From contig NZ_BMRC01000035.1 in the NCBI RefSeq assembly GCF_014648435.1, positions 1-64,000 of the forward strand: a DNA stretch of 64,000 nucleotides. The letters run 5' to 3'. Made by a program: the position numbers and the translations under genes. Under the pieces are notes generated by a model. It searched no databases. It saw only the letters and a list, made by a program, of their open reading frames with translations, and was not told where the DNA came from. Each line of letters starts with the position of its first letter. The first letter of the stretch is position 1. Positions 32,449 to 43,257 of the stretch are shown here, piece after piece. This DNA comes from Nonomuraea spiralis (GTDB lineage Bacteria > Actinomycetota > Actinomycetes > Streptosporangiales > Streptosporangiaceae).

Positions 32449-33699
32449 ATGTTCCGGTCACGTGTGGCCACGCTCGGCGTGGCGGCGCTGGTCCTGACCG
32501 CCTGCGGCGGAAACAGCGCCGAGGCGCCGAAGAAGAAGACCGAACTGACGCTCTACAACGACAAGGGCGCCTGGACCAAATACTTCGACGAGATGGGCGC
32601 CCTGTCCAAGCAGCAGATCGGCCTGGGCATGAAGCCGACGGGATACACCGACTCCGCGCAGTACCAGGCCTTCATCAAGGCGTCGTTCCGCACGAACGTG
32701 AAGCCCGACCTGTTCACCTGGCAGACCGGGGGGATGCTGGAGGAGATCGTCAAGCAGAAGCAGGTGGCCGACACCACGGCCGTCTGGCAGGAGGCGATCA
32801 AGGCGGGCGACCTGTCACAGGACCTCGCCTCTTATTACACGATCGGCGGCAAGCAGTACTGCGTGCCGATGAACGTCGCCTACTGGGGCATGTTCTACAA
32901 CAAGAAGATCTTCGACAAGTACGGCCTCAAGCCCCCGCAGACGTGGGACGAGCTGGTGCAGGCCGCCGAGACCCTGAAGAAGAACGGCGTCAAAGCCTTC
33001 TACCACACCAGCGTGCTGTTCTCCTTCGTCTGGTTCGAGCAGCTCATGGCCGGCTCCGACCCCGACCTGTACGACCGCCTGTCCACGGGCAAGGCCAAGT
33101 ACACCGACCCCGGCGTGGTCCAGGTGATGGAGAAGTGGAAGTCGCTCATCGACGCCGGATACTTCATCAACCCGGGTGACAAGACCGACCCCGGCGACGT
33201 GCTGAAGAACGGCAAGGCGGCGATGGTCTCCTTCGGCACCTGGTTCAACACCAGCATGACGCAGCGCGACCTGAAGTCCGGCACCGACTACGGATTCTTC
33301 GTCATCCCCAACGTCAACCCGTCGCTGCCGAAGACGTCGATGATCTTCGAGAGCGGCCCGCTGTGCTCGCTCGCCAAGGCGGACGACCCCGACTCCAGCA
33401 TGAAGTACCTCAAGTGGTGGACCACCGCCGACGCCCAGAAGAAGTGGGCCTCCACCAGGGGTGACGTGAGCGCCAACCCCAAGGTCGAGATCGCCGACGA
33501 AGCGCTCGGCGCCGTCACCAAGGACGCGGGCGGCGGCACGTACCGGCTGGTCAACCGGTACTTCGAGGCGACGCCGCCGCCGGTGCTGACCGCCGCGCTC
33601 GACGGCTTCGGCAAGTTCGTCACCGAGCCCGGCACGTACAAGGAAGTGCTGGACAGCATCCAGAAGGCCGCCGACGAGTACTGGAGCACCCACCAGTGA
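32449..33699 (+). CDS. ABC sugar importer, solute-binding lipoprotein
   Basis: A 416-residue extracellular binding protein of the carbohydrate class (family 1). A signal peptide ends at lipobox VLTAC, so it is tethered outside the membrane. The mature part begins TELTLYNDKGAWTKYFDEM, and the typical hinge block YCVPMNVAYWGMFYNKKIF and PQTWDELVQAAETLKKNG follow. It delivers the substrate, probably an oligosaccharide or glycoside, to the two permeases encoded directly after. AAGGAGG lies before ATG 32449. The ligand cannot be named, but the linked GH38-like enzyme suggests an alpha-mannoside. Confidence 0.92.
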   Translation: MFRSRVATLGVAALVLTACGGNSAEAPKKKTELTLYNDKGAWTKYFDEMGALSKQQIGLGMKPTGYTDSAQYQAFIKASFRTNVKPDLFTWQTGGMLEEIVKQKQVADTTAVWQEAIKAGDLSQDLASYYTIGGKQYCVPMNVAYWGMFYNKKIFDKYGLKPPQTWDELVQAAETLKKNGVKAFYHTSVLFSFVWFEQLMAGSDPDLYDRLSTGKAKYTDPGVVQVMEKWKSLIDAGYFINPGDKTDPGDVLKNGKAAMVSFGTWFNTSMTQRDLKSGTDYGFFVIPNVNPSLPKTSMIFESGPLCSLAKADDPDSSMKYLKWWTTADAQKKWASTRGDVSANPKVEIADEALGAVTKDAGGGTYRLVNRYFEATPPPVLTAALDGFGKFVTEPGTYKEVLDSIQKAADEYWSTHQ

Positions 33700-33730
33700 G
33701 CGAGGGAGAGCCGGCGCGCGGAGTGAGGTC

Positions 33731-34576
33731 ATGAGCACGCGGGCGCCGATGCTCGGGCGTTTCAGGCACGGCTATGTGGCGCCCGCGGCCGTGCTGGTCG
33801 CGGGGCTGCTGTACGCGCCGTTCCTGTGGACGGCCTACCTGAGCCTCACCCGGTACGACGGCCTGGAGTCGCCGGCGTGGGTCGGCGTGCACAACTTCGC
33901 CAAGTTGTTCGACGACCCCGCGCTGCTCACCTCGACCCGCAACACGCTCATCTGGGTGGCCGGCACGATGGTGTTGCCGGTCGGCCTCGGACTGCTGGTC
34001 GCGGTGTTGTCCTACGACATCAGGGGCGGCGCCTGGTACCGGGTGCCGTTCATGTTGCCGTACGCGCTGAGCGGCGCGGGCCTCGCCATGGTGTGGAGCC
34101 CGGTGCTCTCCCACGACGGGATCGCGAACCGGCTGCTCGGCGTGGACACCGCGTTCCTCCAGGTCGCGCCGCACAACACGCTGGCCATGCTGCTGGTGTG
34201 GACCTGGCAGCAACTCGGCGTGAACACGCTGCTGTTCGTCGTGGGCCTGCAGTCCATCCCCAAGGAGCCGATCGAGGCCGCCCGGCTGGACGGCGCGTCC
34301 GGCTGGCGGCTGTTCCGGCACGTGATCTGGCCGCTGATGCGCCCGCTGACGGCGGTCGTGGTCGGGCTGGCGCTGGTGGCGAGCCTGAAGACGTTCGACA
34401 TCGTGTGGGTGCTGACGGCGGGCGGCCCGGGGCGCAACTCCGAGACGCTGGCGGTGACCATGTACCGGGACACGTTCGTGGCCAGTGACTACGGCTACGG
34501 CTCGGCGGTCGCGGTGATGCTGACCGTGGTCACCGGGCTGGCCTCCTACCTCTACCTGAGGAGGCAGGTGCGATGA
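33731..34576 (+). CDS. ABC sugar importer permease, MalF type
   Basis: A 281-residue inner-membrane permease with six hydrophobic helices. The EAA loop that contacts the ATPase is EAARLDGASGWRLFRHVIWP at about residues 180-199. Family features also include WTAYLSLTRYDG near the N terminus and the TAGGPGRNSETL loop near the C terminus. It pairs with the next permease, with which it overlaps by four bases (ATGA). No ATPase gene is in the operon, so a shared ATPase such as an MsiK-type protein must energise the importer. Confidence 0.92.
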   Translation: MSTRAPMLGRFRHGYVAPAAVLVAGLLYAPFLWTAYLSLTRYDGLESPAWVGVHNFAKLFDDPALLTSTRNTLIWVAGTMVLPVGLGLLVAVLSYDIRGGAWYRVPFMLPYALSGAGLAMVWSPVLSHDGIANRLLGVDTAFLQVAPHNTLAMLLVWTWQQLGVNTLLFVVGLQSIPKEPIEAARLDGASGWRLFRHVIWPLMRPLTAVVVGLALVASLKTFDIVWVLTAGGPGRNSETLAVTMYRDTFVASDYGYGSAVAVMLTVVTGLASYLYLRRQVR

Positions 34577-35382
34577 TCCGGCGGATCGTGCTGATCGTGC
34601 TCGGGCTGATCTGGCTCGGGCCGACGTACCTGCTCGTCGTCAACGCCTCAAGGCCGGCCGCCTCGTACGACCCGGGCAGCGCCTGGGTGCCGTCCGGCGA
34701 CTTCGCGCTGCTGGAGAACTTCACCCGCGCCCTGGACAGCGCCAACCTGACCGACAGCCTGGCCAGCACCGCCCTGTACGCGGTCGTCTCGCCGCTGCTC
34801 GGCGTGGTCATCGGCGCACTGGCCGGCTACACGATCGTGGTGCTGCGGCTGCGCCACGGGTTCTGGTGGTTCCTGCTGATCTTCGGCGGGACCGTGTTCC
34901 CGTCGCAGATGTTGCTCGTGCCGCTCTTCGTCGGCTTCAGCGACGCCGGCCTGTACGACACCAGGATCGGCATGATCCTCATCTACACCGGGATCAACGT
35001 GCCGCTGGCCGCGTTCGTGTTGCGCAACTTCTACACCGGCGTCGCGTTCTCGATCTTCGAGGCGGCCCGCATGGACGGCGCGTCCACGTGGCGCATCTTC
35101 TGGCGCGTCTACCTGCCGATCTCGCTCAGCGCGCTGACGGCGGTGTTCATCCTTGAGTTCACCTTCATCTGGAACGACCTCATCTTCGGCCTGACGCTGA
35201 CGCAGACCGAGAGCGTGCGGCCGGTCATGACCGCACTGGCGGGGCTGATGACCGACGTCTACGCCGGCACCCCGGTCCCCGTCGGCCTGGCGGCGGGCCT
35301 GGTGGTCTCGTTGCCGACGGTCGTGTTGTTCCTGGCAACCCAGCGCCTCTTCGCACGGGGCCTGTCCCTAGGGAGTGTTTGA
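34573..35382 (+). CDS. ABC sugar importer permease, MalG type
   Basis: A 269-residue partner permease with six predicted helices. The EAA loop is EAARMDGASTWRIFWRVYLP (about residues 163-182), followed by the conserved FTFIWNDLIFGL segment. The start overlaps the previous stop by four bases, and the stop directly abuts the mannosidase ATG. Translation is therefore tightly coupled from permease to enzyme. Confidence 0.92.
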   Translation: MIRRIVLIVLGLIWLGPTYLLVVNASRPAASYDPGSAWVPSGDFALLENFTRALDSANLTDSLASTALYAVVSPLLGVVIGALAGYTIVVLRLRHGFWWFLLIFGGTVFPSQMLLVPLFVGFSDAGLYDTRIGMILIYTGINVPLAAFVLRNFYTGVAFSIFEAARMDGASTWRIFWRVYLPISLSALTAVFILEFTFIWNDLIFGLTLTQTESVRPVMTALAGLMTDVYAGTPVPVGLAAGLVVSLPTVVLFLATQRLFARGLSLGSV

Positions 35383-38348
35383 ATGACGAGCCGGTTGCTG
35401 CAGCGGAGCCTGGGTAGCCCCGACTACGACGGGATCAGGCAGGCGCTGCGCAACGACACCTCGACACCGGTGATCAGTGCGCGCGGGCTGGAGGTGCGGG
35501 TCGCGGTGTTGCCGCTGTTCACGCACGACGGCCGCCAGGCGGTCAGGGTGTCGAGCACGCAGCCCCTGACCCACGTGCTGGTGGGCGTGGACAGCGCCTC
35601 GGGCACGGACGTGACGCTGCTGGTGCCCGAGGTGGACGCGCCGCGCACGCTCACCCTGGAGTGCCGCGACGACGCGGGCGTGGTCGGCAGCGCGCAGGTC
35701 ACGGTCACGCCGCAGCGCAAGTGGAGCGTGTTCGTCGTGCACCACTCGCACCTCGACATCGGCTACACCGACCCGCAGGGCACGGTGCTCCGCCACCACC
35801 TCGACTACCTCGACGCGGCGCTGCGGCTGGCCGAGGAGACCGCCTCCTGGCCCGACGACGCCAAGTTCAGGTGGACGGTCGAGTCCTCGATGCCCGCGCT
35901 CAAATGGCTCGACGCCCGGCCCGCCGAGCAGGTCGAGTCGTTCGCCGCGCTGGCCAGGGCGGGCGTGATCGAGGTGACCGCGCTGCCGTTCCAGCTGCAC
36001 ACCGAGGCGTGCTCGACCGAGGAGCTCTACCGCCAGCTCCGCTTCACCGGTCAGCTCAAGGACCGGTACGGCTTCGCCACCAGGTCGGCCATGCACACCG
36101 ACGTGCCGGGCGCGGTCGTCGGCCTGGTGGACGCGCTGAACGCCTCCGGCGTGCGCTACCTCGCCGCCGCGCACAACTGGGCCGGGCGGTCGGTGCCGTA
36201 CCTGCACGGGGGCGACAAGCTGACCAGGCCGTTCCGGTGGCGGGCGCCGAGCGGGAACGAGCTGCTGGTGTGGTTCACCGACACGCCGCACGGGATGGCG
36301 TACATGGAGGGCAACACGGTCGGGCTGACCGACTCCTACGAGCTGGCCGACGACCTGCTGCCGCGCTACCTGTCGGCGCTGGCCACGCGCGGTTACCCGT
36401 ACGGGCCGGGGACGTTCGGCTGGCAGGGGCCGGACGCGCCGCGCGAGCCGTACGAGCTGGACGTGCTGCACCTGCGCGTGCAGGGCGCGCACGCCGACAA
36501 CGCCGGGCCGTCGATCGTGCCGGCCTCGATCGCCCGCCAGTGGAACGAGACGTGGGCCTGGCCGCGCCTGCGCTCGGCGGTCAACAGCGACTTCTTCGAG
36601 CACGTCGAGGAGCGCTACCACGACCGGCTGGCGGTGCACGAGGGCGACTGGACCGACTGGTGGGCCGACGGGCTCGGCTCGGGCGCGCGCCCGCTCGGCT
36701 ACGTACGCCGCGCGCAGTCGGCCCTGCGCGTCGCCGAGACCCTGCACACGATCGCCGGCACCGATGCCACGGCCCAGATCGACGAGGCGTACGACAAGGT
36801 CGCCCTGTTCAACGAGCACACGTGGGGCGCGGCCAACCCGTGGGAGGACGCCGAGGAGGCGGGCGACTCCGGCGGCCTGCAGTGGACCCGCAAGTCCTCG
36901 GGCGCCTACCAGGCCCAGGACGACGCCTCCGACCTGATGCACGCCGCGACCCGCCGCTTCGCCGCCGCCCTGTCCGAACCGGAGCCGGGCACGCGGCCGG
37001 GCTCGGGTGTGGAAGGCGGCGCCCTGGCCGCCTTCGCCGTCTTCAACCCCGGCACCCGGGCGCGGACCGACGTGGTACGCGCGTTCCTGCCGCGCGACGT
37101 GGTGGCCATGGACGTGCCGATCGCGCTGGTGGACGCGCGGACCGGCGAGAGCGTGCCGCACCACGAGGAGATCGTGGACCCCGGCGACTGGCCGACCCGC
37201 CCGATCGGCCGGCACATCCAGGCGGTCGTGGCCGACGTCCCCGGCTACGGCTACGCGCGGCTCGACGTCGTCCCCGCGCGGAGTCAGGCCCCCGAACCGG
37301 TCGAACCGGACACGGGCGGCGTGATCGAGAACGAGTTCTACCGGGTCGCCTACGACGTGCGCGAGGGCTACATCAGCTCGATCTTCGACAAGTCCGCCGG
37401 CCGCGAGCTGGTCAACGGCGACGCCGCAGCCGGCTTCGGCCAGTACGTCTATGACCGCTACGCCACCGCCCCGCACTTCAACCACCTGTCGGGGCACGTC
37501 GGCGCGCACGACCGGACGCTGCTCGGCGACCGGGCCGTCGCCCGCAACGCGACGATCGTCAAGGCCCAGCGCACGGAGGTCGGCGAGAAGCTGGTGGTCG
37601 AGCTCCAGGGCAAGGGCGTCGACTGGCTGCGCACCACGATCGAGCTGCACCGGGGCGTCCCCAGGCTCGACCTGACCTACCAGCTCGCCAAGCAGGGCAC
37701 CCCGGCCAAGGAGGCGGTGTTCCTGGCCTTCCCGTTCGCCACGGGCCCGGCCACGGGCTGGGAGCTGACCGGCGGCGTCGGCGGGCCGGACGTGCCGCGC
37801 GTGCCGGGCTCGGCCGAGTACATGTTGCCGATCAGGCACTGGATCGCCTTCGAGGACCCCGAGCTGACCGTCGCCTGGGCCACCCTGGAAGCGCCGCTGG
37901 TGCAGCTCGGCACCATCCACATGCCGTACGCGCCGTTCCCGCCCACACTCGACCAGGAGGACGGCACGGTCTACTCCTGGGCGCTCAACAACATCTGGGA
38001 CACCAACTTCCCGGCTCAGCAGCAGGGCGAGACGACCTTCCGCTACGCCGTCACGTCGGCGGCGGGCGTCAAGGGCAGCAGGCTGGGCGCGGCGGCGGCC
38101 TCGGGACTGACCGAGCCGTTCGTCGGCGCACTGGTCACCGACGGCCCGCCGGCCTCCGAGACCTACGCCTCGGTGGACCACCCCGACGTGCTGATCACCT
38201 CGATCGGCCGGGTGGACGGGGAGCAGGTGGTACGGCTCCAGTCGCTGGCCGCCGAGCCGGTGACGGCGATGGTCACGGTCCCGGGGCGGGAACCGGTCGA
38301 GGTACGGCTGCCGGCCTGCGGCGTCGCCGTCGTTGGGGGGAAGCGCGC

Positions 38349-38352
<4 letters not shown>
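35383..38352 (+). CDS. GH38-like alpha-mannosidase
   Basis: A 989-residue cytoplasmic enzyme resembling glycoside hydrolase family 38. After an N-terminal beta domain of about 115 residues, the catalytic domain opens with VVHHSHLDIGYTDPQ, whose His and Asp are the expected zinc ligands. SAMHTDVPGAVVGLVDAL holds the probable nucleophile Asp. The C-terminal half (GVIENEFYRVAYDVREGYIS onward) is the beta-rich GH38 C-terminal region. It should release terminal mannose or a related sugar from imported glycosides. The nucleophile context differs from the well-studied mannosidases, so specificity is uncertain. Its ATG abuts the permease stop, and its stop overlaps the GTG of the enolase gene. Confidence 0.82.
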
Positions 38353-39581
<1,229 letters not shown>

Positions 39582-39590
39582 TTGGCCGCT

Positions 39591-41027
39591 ATGTCCGAAG
39601 AAGCGCAGACGACCCCGCCCGCCGACAACCTCGTCACCACCCGGCACACCCTGCCCACCGGCCAGGGGTACACCGCGACCACCGGAACCATGGTGGTGCG
39701 CGAGGAGGTGTTCACGGACGGGGCGTTCGGCGGCCACCGCCCGAAGGCCGAGGTGTTCCTCACCTCCTACACGCTCGACGACGCCGACCCGCTGACCAGA
39801 CCGGTCACGTTCGCCTTCAACGGCGGCCCCGGGTCGTCGAGCGTGTGGCTGCACCTCGGCATCCTCGGGCCGCGCCGGGTCGTGATGGGGGACGCGGGCG
39901 GGCTCCTGCCTCCCCCGTACGCGCTCGCCGACAACGACGAGACCCTGCTCAAGGTGAGCGACCTGGTCGTCATCGACCCGATGTCCACCGGCTACTCGCG
40001 GGCGGCCGAGGGGGAGAAGGCCGAGCCGTACCACGGGTTCAGCGGCGACCTGGAGTCGGTCGGCGAGGTGATCCGGCTCTGGACGACCAGGAACGCGCGG
40101 TGGATGTCGCCGAAATTCCTGGCCGGCGAGTCGTACGGCACGGTCAGGGCGGCCGGGCTGGCCGACCACCTCCAGTCGCGGTACGGCATGTACCTCAACG
40201 GCGTGATGCTGATCTCCTCGGTGCTCGACTACGCGACCGTGGAGTTCAACGAGGGCAACGACCTGGCCTACGCCCTCTATCTACCGACATATGCCGCCAT
40301 CGCGCACTATCACGGGCTGCATGGCGACCGGCCGCTCGCCGACGTGCTGCGCGAGGCCGAGGAGTACGCCGCCCGCGACTACCCCTGGGCCCTGGCCCGC
40401 GGCAACCGCCTGACCCCCGCCGAGCGCGCCACCGCGGTCTCCAGGGTCGCCGCGCTGTCCGGCCTGTCCGAGGGCTACGTCGACCGCGTGGACCTGCGCA
40501 TCGAGCACATCCGCTTCTTCACCGAGCTGCTGCGCGAGCGCCGCCTTACCGTCGGCAGGCTCGACGGCCGCTTCACCGGCTGGGACCCCGACAGCGGGCG
40601 CGAGCACTTCACCGCCGACCCGAGCATGAACGCCATCACCGGCCCCTACAGCGCCGCGCTCAACCACTACCTGCGGACCGAGCTGGGCTACGCCAACGAC
40701 CTGCCGTACGAGATCCTCACCTCGCGGGTGCACCCGTGGTCGTACAAGGAGTTCGAGGGCGCGCACGTCATCGTGACCGACCGGCTCGGCGCCGCCATGC
40801 GGACCAACCCGCACCTGCGCGTGCACGTGGCCTGCGGCTACCACGACGGCGCCACGCCCTACTACGCCGCCGAGCACGCCTTCGCCCACCTGCCCGTGCC
40901 CGCCGAGCTGGCGGCCAACGTCGAGTTCAAGTACTACGAGGCCGGCCACATGATGTACGTGCACGAGCCCAGCAGGCTGAGCCAGTCAGCCGACCTGGCG
41001 GCCTTCGTGCTCGGACAGCAGGCTTGA
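39591..41027 (+). CDS. S10 serine carboxypeptidase-like protein
   Basis: A 478-residue protein of peptidase family S10. The signature FAFNGGPGSSSVWLHLG provides the oxyanion hole, GESYGT the nucleophile serine (about residue 183), and HVACGYHDGATPYYAAEH plus EAGHMMYVH the Asp/His end of the triad. No signal peptide is visible, so it appears cytoplasmic, whereas eukaryotic S10 enzymes are vacuolar or secreted. ATG 39591 lies ten bases after the enolase stop, so it is probably the last gene of the sugar operon. Why a peptidase-type hydrolase belongs there is unclear; deacylation of a conjugated sugar is one possibility. Confidence 0.85.
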   Translation: MSEEAQTTPPADNLVTTRHTLPTGQGYTATTGTMVVREEVFTDGAFGGHRPKAEVFLTSYTLDDADPLTRPVTFAFNGGPGSSSVWLHLGILGPRRVVMGDAGGLLPPPYALADNDETLLKVSDLVVIDPMSTGYSRAAEGEKAEPYHGFSGDLESVGEVIRLWTTRNARWMSPKFLAGESYGTVRAAGLADHLQSRYGMYLNGVMLISSVLDYATVEFNEGNDLAYALYLPTYAAIAHYHGLHGDRPLADVLREAEEYAARDYPWALARGNRLTPAERATAVSRVAALSGLSEGYVDRVDLRIEHIRFFTELLRERRLTVGRLDGRFTGWDPDSGREHFTADPSMNAITGPYSAALNHYLRTELGYANDLPYEILTSRVHPWSYKEFEGAHVIVTDRLGAAMRTNPHLRVHVACGYHDGATPYYAAEHAFAHLPVPAELAANVEFKYYEAGHMMYVHEPSRLSQSADLAAFVLGQQA

Positions 41028-41900
41028 GGCGCGTGCCAGCCGCTCCCGCAGGCTCGCCGCCAGCGCGTCGAAGCGGTCGCGGTTGTCCCGGATGATCGCC
41101 CGCTGAAGCTCGGCGTCGGCCGTGAACCAGGCGGCGACCAGGCCCGACGACCACTTGCAGGTCGTGTCGGCGACGGCCGTCTGCTTCTCCTCCTCGCTCA
41201 CACGCGGCTTCTCCAGGTCCCAGCGCGAGTCGGCGATGGCCGCCTCGGGATCCGGGTAGGAGTGCCCGGCCTGGGTCATGCACGACTGCCAGCGCCTGGT
41301 CGCCGCGGTCACGCCGCCGTGCTTGGCGGCCTGCTCCAGCGTGAGCGAGTCCTGGAGGCCCAGCCAGGGCCAGTCGGCCTTGCGGGTGCCGCTCTCCAGG
41401 GCGGAGGAGGCACGGTCGAGGCAACCGCGGTCGGCCGCGGTGCCGTACAGGCGGTGGCGGGTGTGCTTGGGCAGTTTGTTGATCCAGGAACCGCTGGTGT
41501 CCGGGGACGGCGGCCTGGCCAGGTGGTAGCCGTACCGCTGGGCGGCGGCGGTGTCCACGACGCCGTAGCGGCGGGAGTTGCCCGGGTCGATCGCGGCCAG
41601 GTCGGCGGCGTTCTCGGCGGGTGGGGTGACGGTGAGGCCGCGGCGGCTCATGCACCGTACGACCAGGTGGTTGTGGGCGTTGCCCAGGACGGCCTGCTGC
41701 TCGGGAGTCGGCTTGTAGGCGTCGAACGGCAACACGAGCTGCGACACCGAGGTCACGCCCGCCGGGGGCCGTTCGCGTACGGGCTCGGCGGTGGCGCAGG
41801 CCGCGACGGACAGCAGCAGCGCGCCCGCGAGGAGCCCACGACAGCCGGTTTCCGGCGGCCAAGCCCGGAAACCGGCACTCCCGTTATTTCTCAGCGGCAC
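40986..41900 (-). CDS. Lipoprotein of unknown function
   Basis: A 304-residue exported protein. GTG 41900 lies inside the last codons of the upstream gene (its stop is 41891-41893) and is the only sensible start, since no ATG, GTG or TTG occurs in frame between it and the signal core LLAGALLLSVAAC. The mature part has at least four more cysteines (RCMSRRG, RGCLDR, WQSCMTQAG, TTCKWSSG) and no known domain. It includes DPEAAIADSRWDLEKP and a helical C terminus. Its 3' end overlaps the convergent S10 gene by about 40 bases. Coupling to the secreted crystallin-like protein gene suggests joint expression. Confidence 0.7.
   Translation of the reverse strand: MPLRNNGSAGFRAWPPETGCRGLLAGALLLSVAACATAEPVRERPPAGVTSVSQLVLPFDAYKPTPEQQAVLGNAHNHLVVRCMSRRGLTVTPPAENAADLAAIDPGNSRRYGVVDTAAAQRYGYHLARPPSPDTSGSWINKLPKHTRHRLYGTAADRGCLDRASSALESGTRKADWPWLGLQDSLTLEQAAKHGGVTAATRRWQSCMTQAGHSYPDPEAAIADSRWDLEKPRVSEEEKQTAVADTTCKWSSGLVAAWFTADAELQRAIIRDNRDRFDALAASLRERLARASSLLSEHEGRQVG
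41844..41876 (-). terminator. Hairpin just after the crystallin-like gene
   Basis: GCCGGTTTCCGG and CCGGAAACCGGC form a perfect 12-bp stem with a nine-base loop, 15 bases past the stop of the secreted gene at 41891. It falls inside the start of the following lipoprotein gene, so it may attenuate that gene relative to the first. Confidence 0.65.
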
Positions 41901-42310
41901 CAGATGTCGATCGAGCTGGTGCGGTTGTTGCCGATGGCGTTGTTCACCAGGTAACCGTCGTTGGAGTTGTGGGTGAAGGTGCTGTGGGCACCGGTGTACT
42001 CGGCGTGCTGCCAGAGGGTGGTGCTGCAGCCGACGCGGTTCCTGACCGAGCTGGTCTCGTTGTCCATGCTGTGCCAGGTGTTGCTGAAGTCCCAGTTCAG
42101 CCAGTTGTTGTCGGCCAGGTCGGAGTCGTCGGCCGTGAAGTCGCGCCAGTGGTCGCTCTGGCCTCGGTTGTAGTCGAAACCGGCGTACAGGCAGACGCGG
42201 CCGCCGTAACAGGTCGAACGCGGGCTGGCCTCCGCGGCGGCAGCCGGGACGACCACGGTGAACAGCGCGGCCGCGGCGACGATGGCGGCGGCCTTCTTGG
42301 TGAGCCTCAC
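41891..42310 (-). CDS. Secreted peptidase inhibitor I36/crystallin-like protein
   Basis: A 139-residue exported protein. The signal peptide (MRLTKKAAAIVAAAALFTV, cleavage near AAEASP) is followed by about 110 residues with the beta/gamma-crystallin-like pattern of the peptidase-inhibitor I36 family: CYGGRVCLYAGFDY and later WDFSNTWHSMDNETSSVRN, with Cys in GCSTTLWQ and DIWCR. Streptomyces members inhibit metalloproteinases. GTG 42310 has GGAGAG upstream. A palindrome at 42401-42413 may regulate it. Confidence 0.82.
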   Translation of the reverse strand: MRLTKKAAAIVAAAALFTVVVPAAAAEASPRSTCYGGRVCLYAGFDYNRGQSDHWRDFTADDSDLADNNWLNWDFSNTWHSMDNETSSVRNRVGCSTTLWQHAEYTGAHSTFTHNSNDGYLVNNAIGNNRTSSIDIWCR

Positions 42311-42400
42311 AGGTCTCTCCTAGATCGGTGAGTCGTTTCGGAACCCGTTCAGCGTGTTGGGAGGGGGCTCGGGACCCACCCTCATGAGACACGCAGAGAA

Positions 42401-42413
42401 CCTGGTTACCAGG
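42401..42413. promoter_or_regulatory. 13-bp palindrome upstream of the I36-like gene
   Basis: CCTGGT-T-ACCAGG is a perfect 6-bp inverted repeat about 90 bases before the secreted-protein start. A further CACCTGG half site follows at about 42420. It is a candidate operator; the rest of 42311-42486 shows nothing else. Confidence 0.4.
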
Positions 42414-42486
42414 CTCACCACCTGGCACTTCGTCGCATTGACGCAACGCTTGCCAGGATTGGGCGGCGACTGGGGACTTACTCGAC

Positions 42487-43257
42487 CTAGTCGGGGAGCG
42501 CCGCCGGGTTTCGGGCCAGCAGACCCCCGTCCACGCGGTGCTCGGCCCCGGTGATGAACGACGAGCGCGGCCCCGCCAGGAACGCCACCAGCTCGGCCAC
42601 CTCCTCCGGACGGCCCACGCGGCCCAGCGGATGGGCCTTGCCCCACTGCTCGACCTGCTCCTCCTGCGACAACTCGCCCCGCCACAGGTCGGCCGCCCAG
42701 CGCAGCATGGGGGTGTCCACCGAGCCGGGGCAGACCACGTTGACCCTGATCCCGTCGGCCGCGTGGTCGAGAGCCATGGCCCTGGTCAGGCCGTTCAGCG
42801 CGGCCTTGCTCGCGGTGTAGGCGGCCACCTGCGCCTGCGAGGAGAACGCCTGCACCGACGACATGACCACGATCGAGCCGCCGCCGCGCTCCCTGAGCCT
42901 CGGCACGGCCGCCTTGCAGGTGAGGTAGACGCCCTTGAGGTTGATGTCCATGACCTCGTCCCACACCTCCTCGGGGGTGTCCTCGACCGTGCCGTAGCGC
43001 TGCACGCCGGCGCAGGTGACGACGATGTCGAGGCCGCCGTACCTGGTCACGGCCAGGTCCACGAGGTCGCGCAGGTCGCCGGCCCGGCGTACGTCGGCGA
43101 CGACGCCGGTCACGTGCTCGCTGTCGAGCGCCGCGTCCTCGTCCACGCCGCAGAACACCACGTTCGCGCCGCCGTCGGCCAGCCGGTCGACCACCGCCCG
43201 GCCGATGCCCATGGACCCGCCGGTGACCAGCGCCACCTTCCCGGAAAACTCACTCAC
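42487..43257 (-). CDS. Short-chain dehydrogenase/reductase (SDR)
   Basis: A 256-residue classical SDR. The cofactor loop is TGGSMGIGRAV (about residues 12-22), the NAG-like motif appears as CAGVQ, the catalytic Tyr/Lys is AAYTASKAA (about 155-163) and the catalytic Ser lies in VVMSSVQAF. The family end FITGAEHRVDGG is intact. It should oxidise or reduce a sugar or polyol with NAD(P). GTG 43257 overlaps the stop of the epimerase-like gene (GTGA), placing it last in a three-gene operon. Context suggests a sugar-derived substrate. Confidence 0.92.
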   Translation of the reverse strand: MSEFSGKVALVTGGSMGIGRAVVDRLADGGANVVFCGVDEDAALDSEHVTGVVADVRRAGDLRDLVDLAVTRYGGLDIVVTCAGVQRYGTVEDTPEEVWDEVMDINLKGVYLTCKAAVPRLRERGGGSIVVMSSVQAFSSQAQVAAYTASKAALNGLTRAMALDHAADGIRVNVVCPGSVDTPMLRWAADLWRGELSQEEQVEQWGKAHPLGRVGRPEEVAELVAFLAGPRSSFITGAEHRVDGGLLARNPAALPD

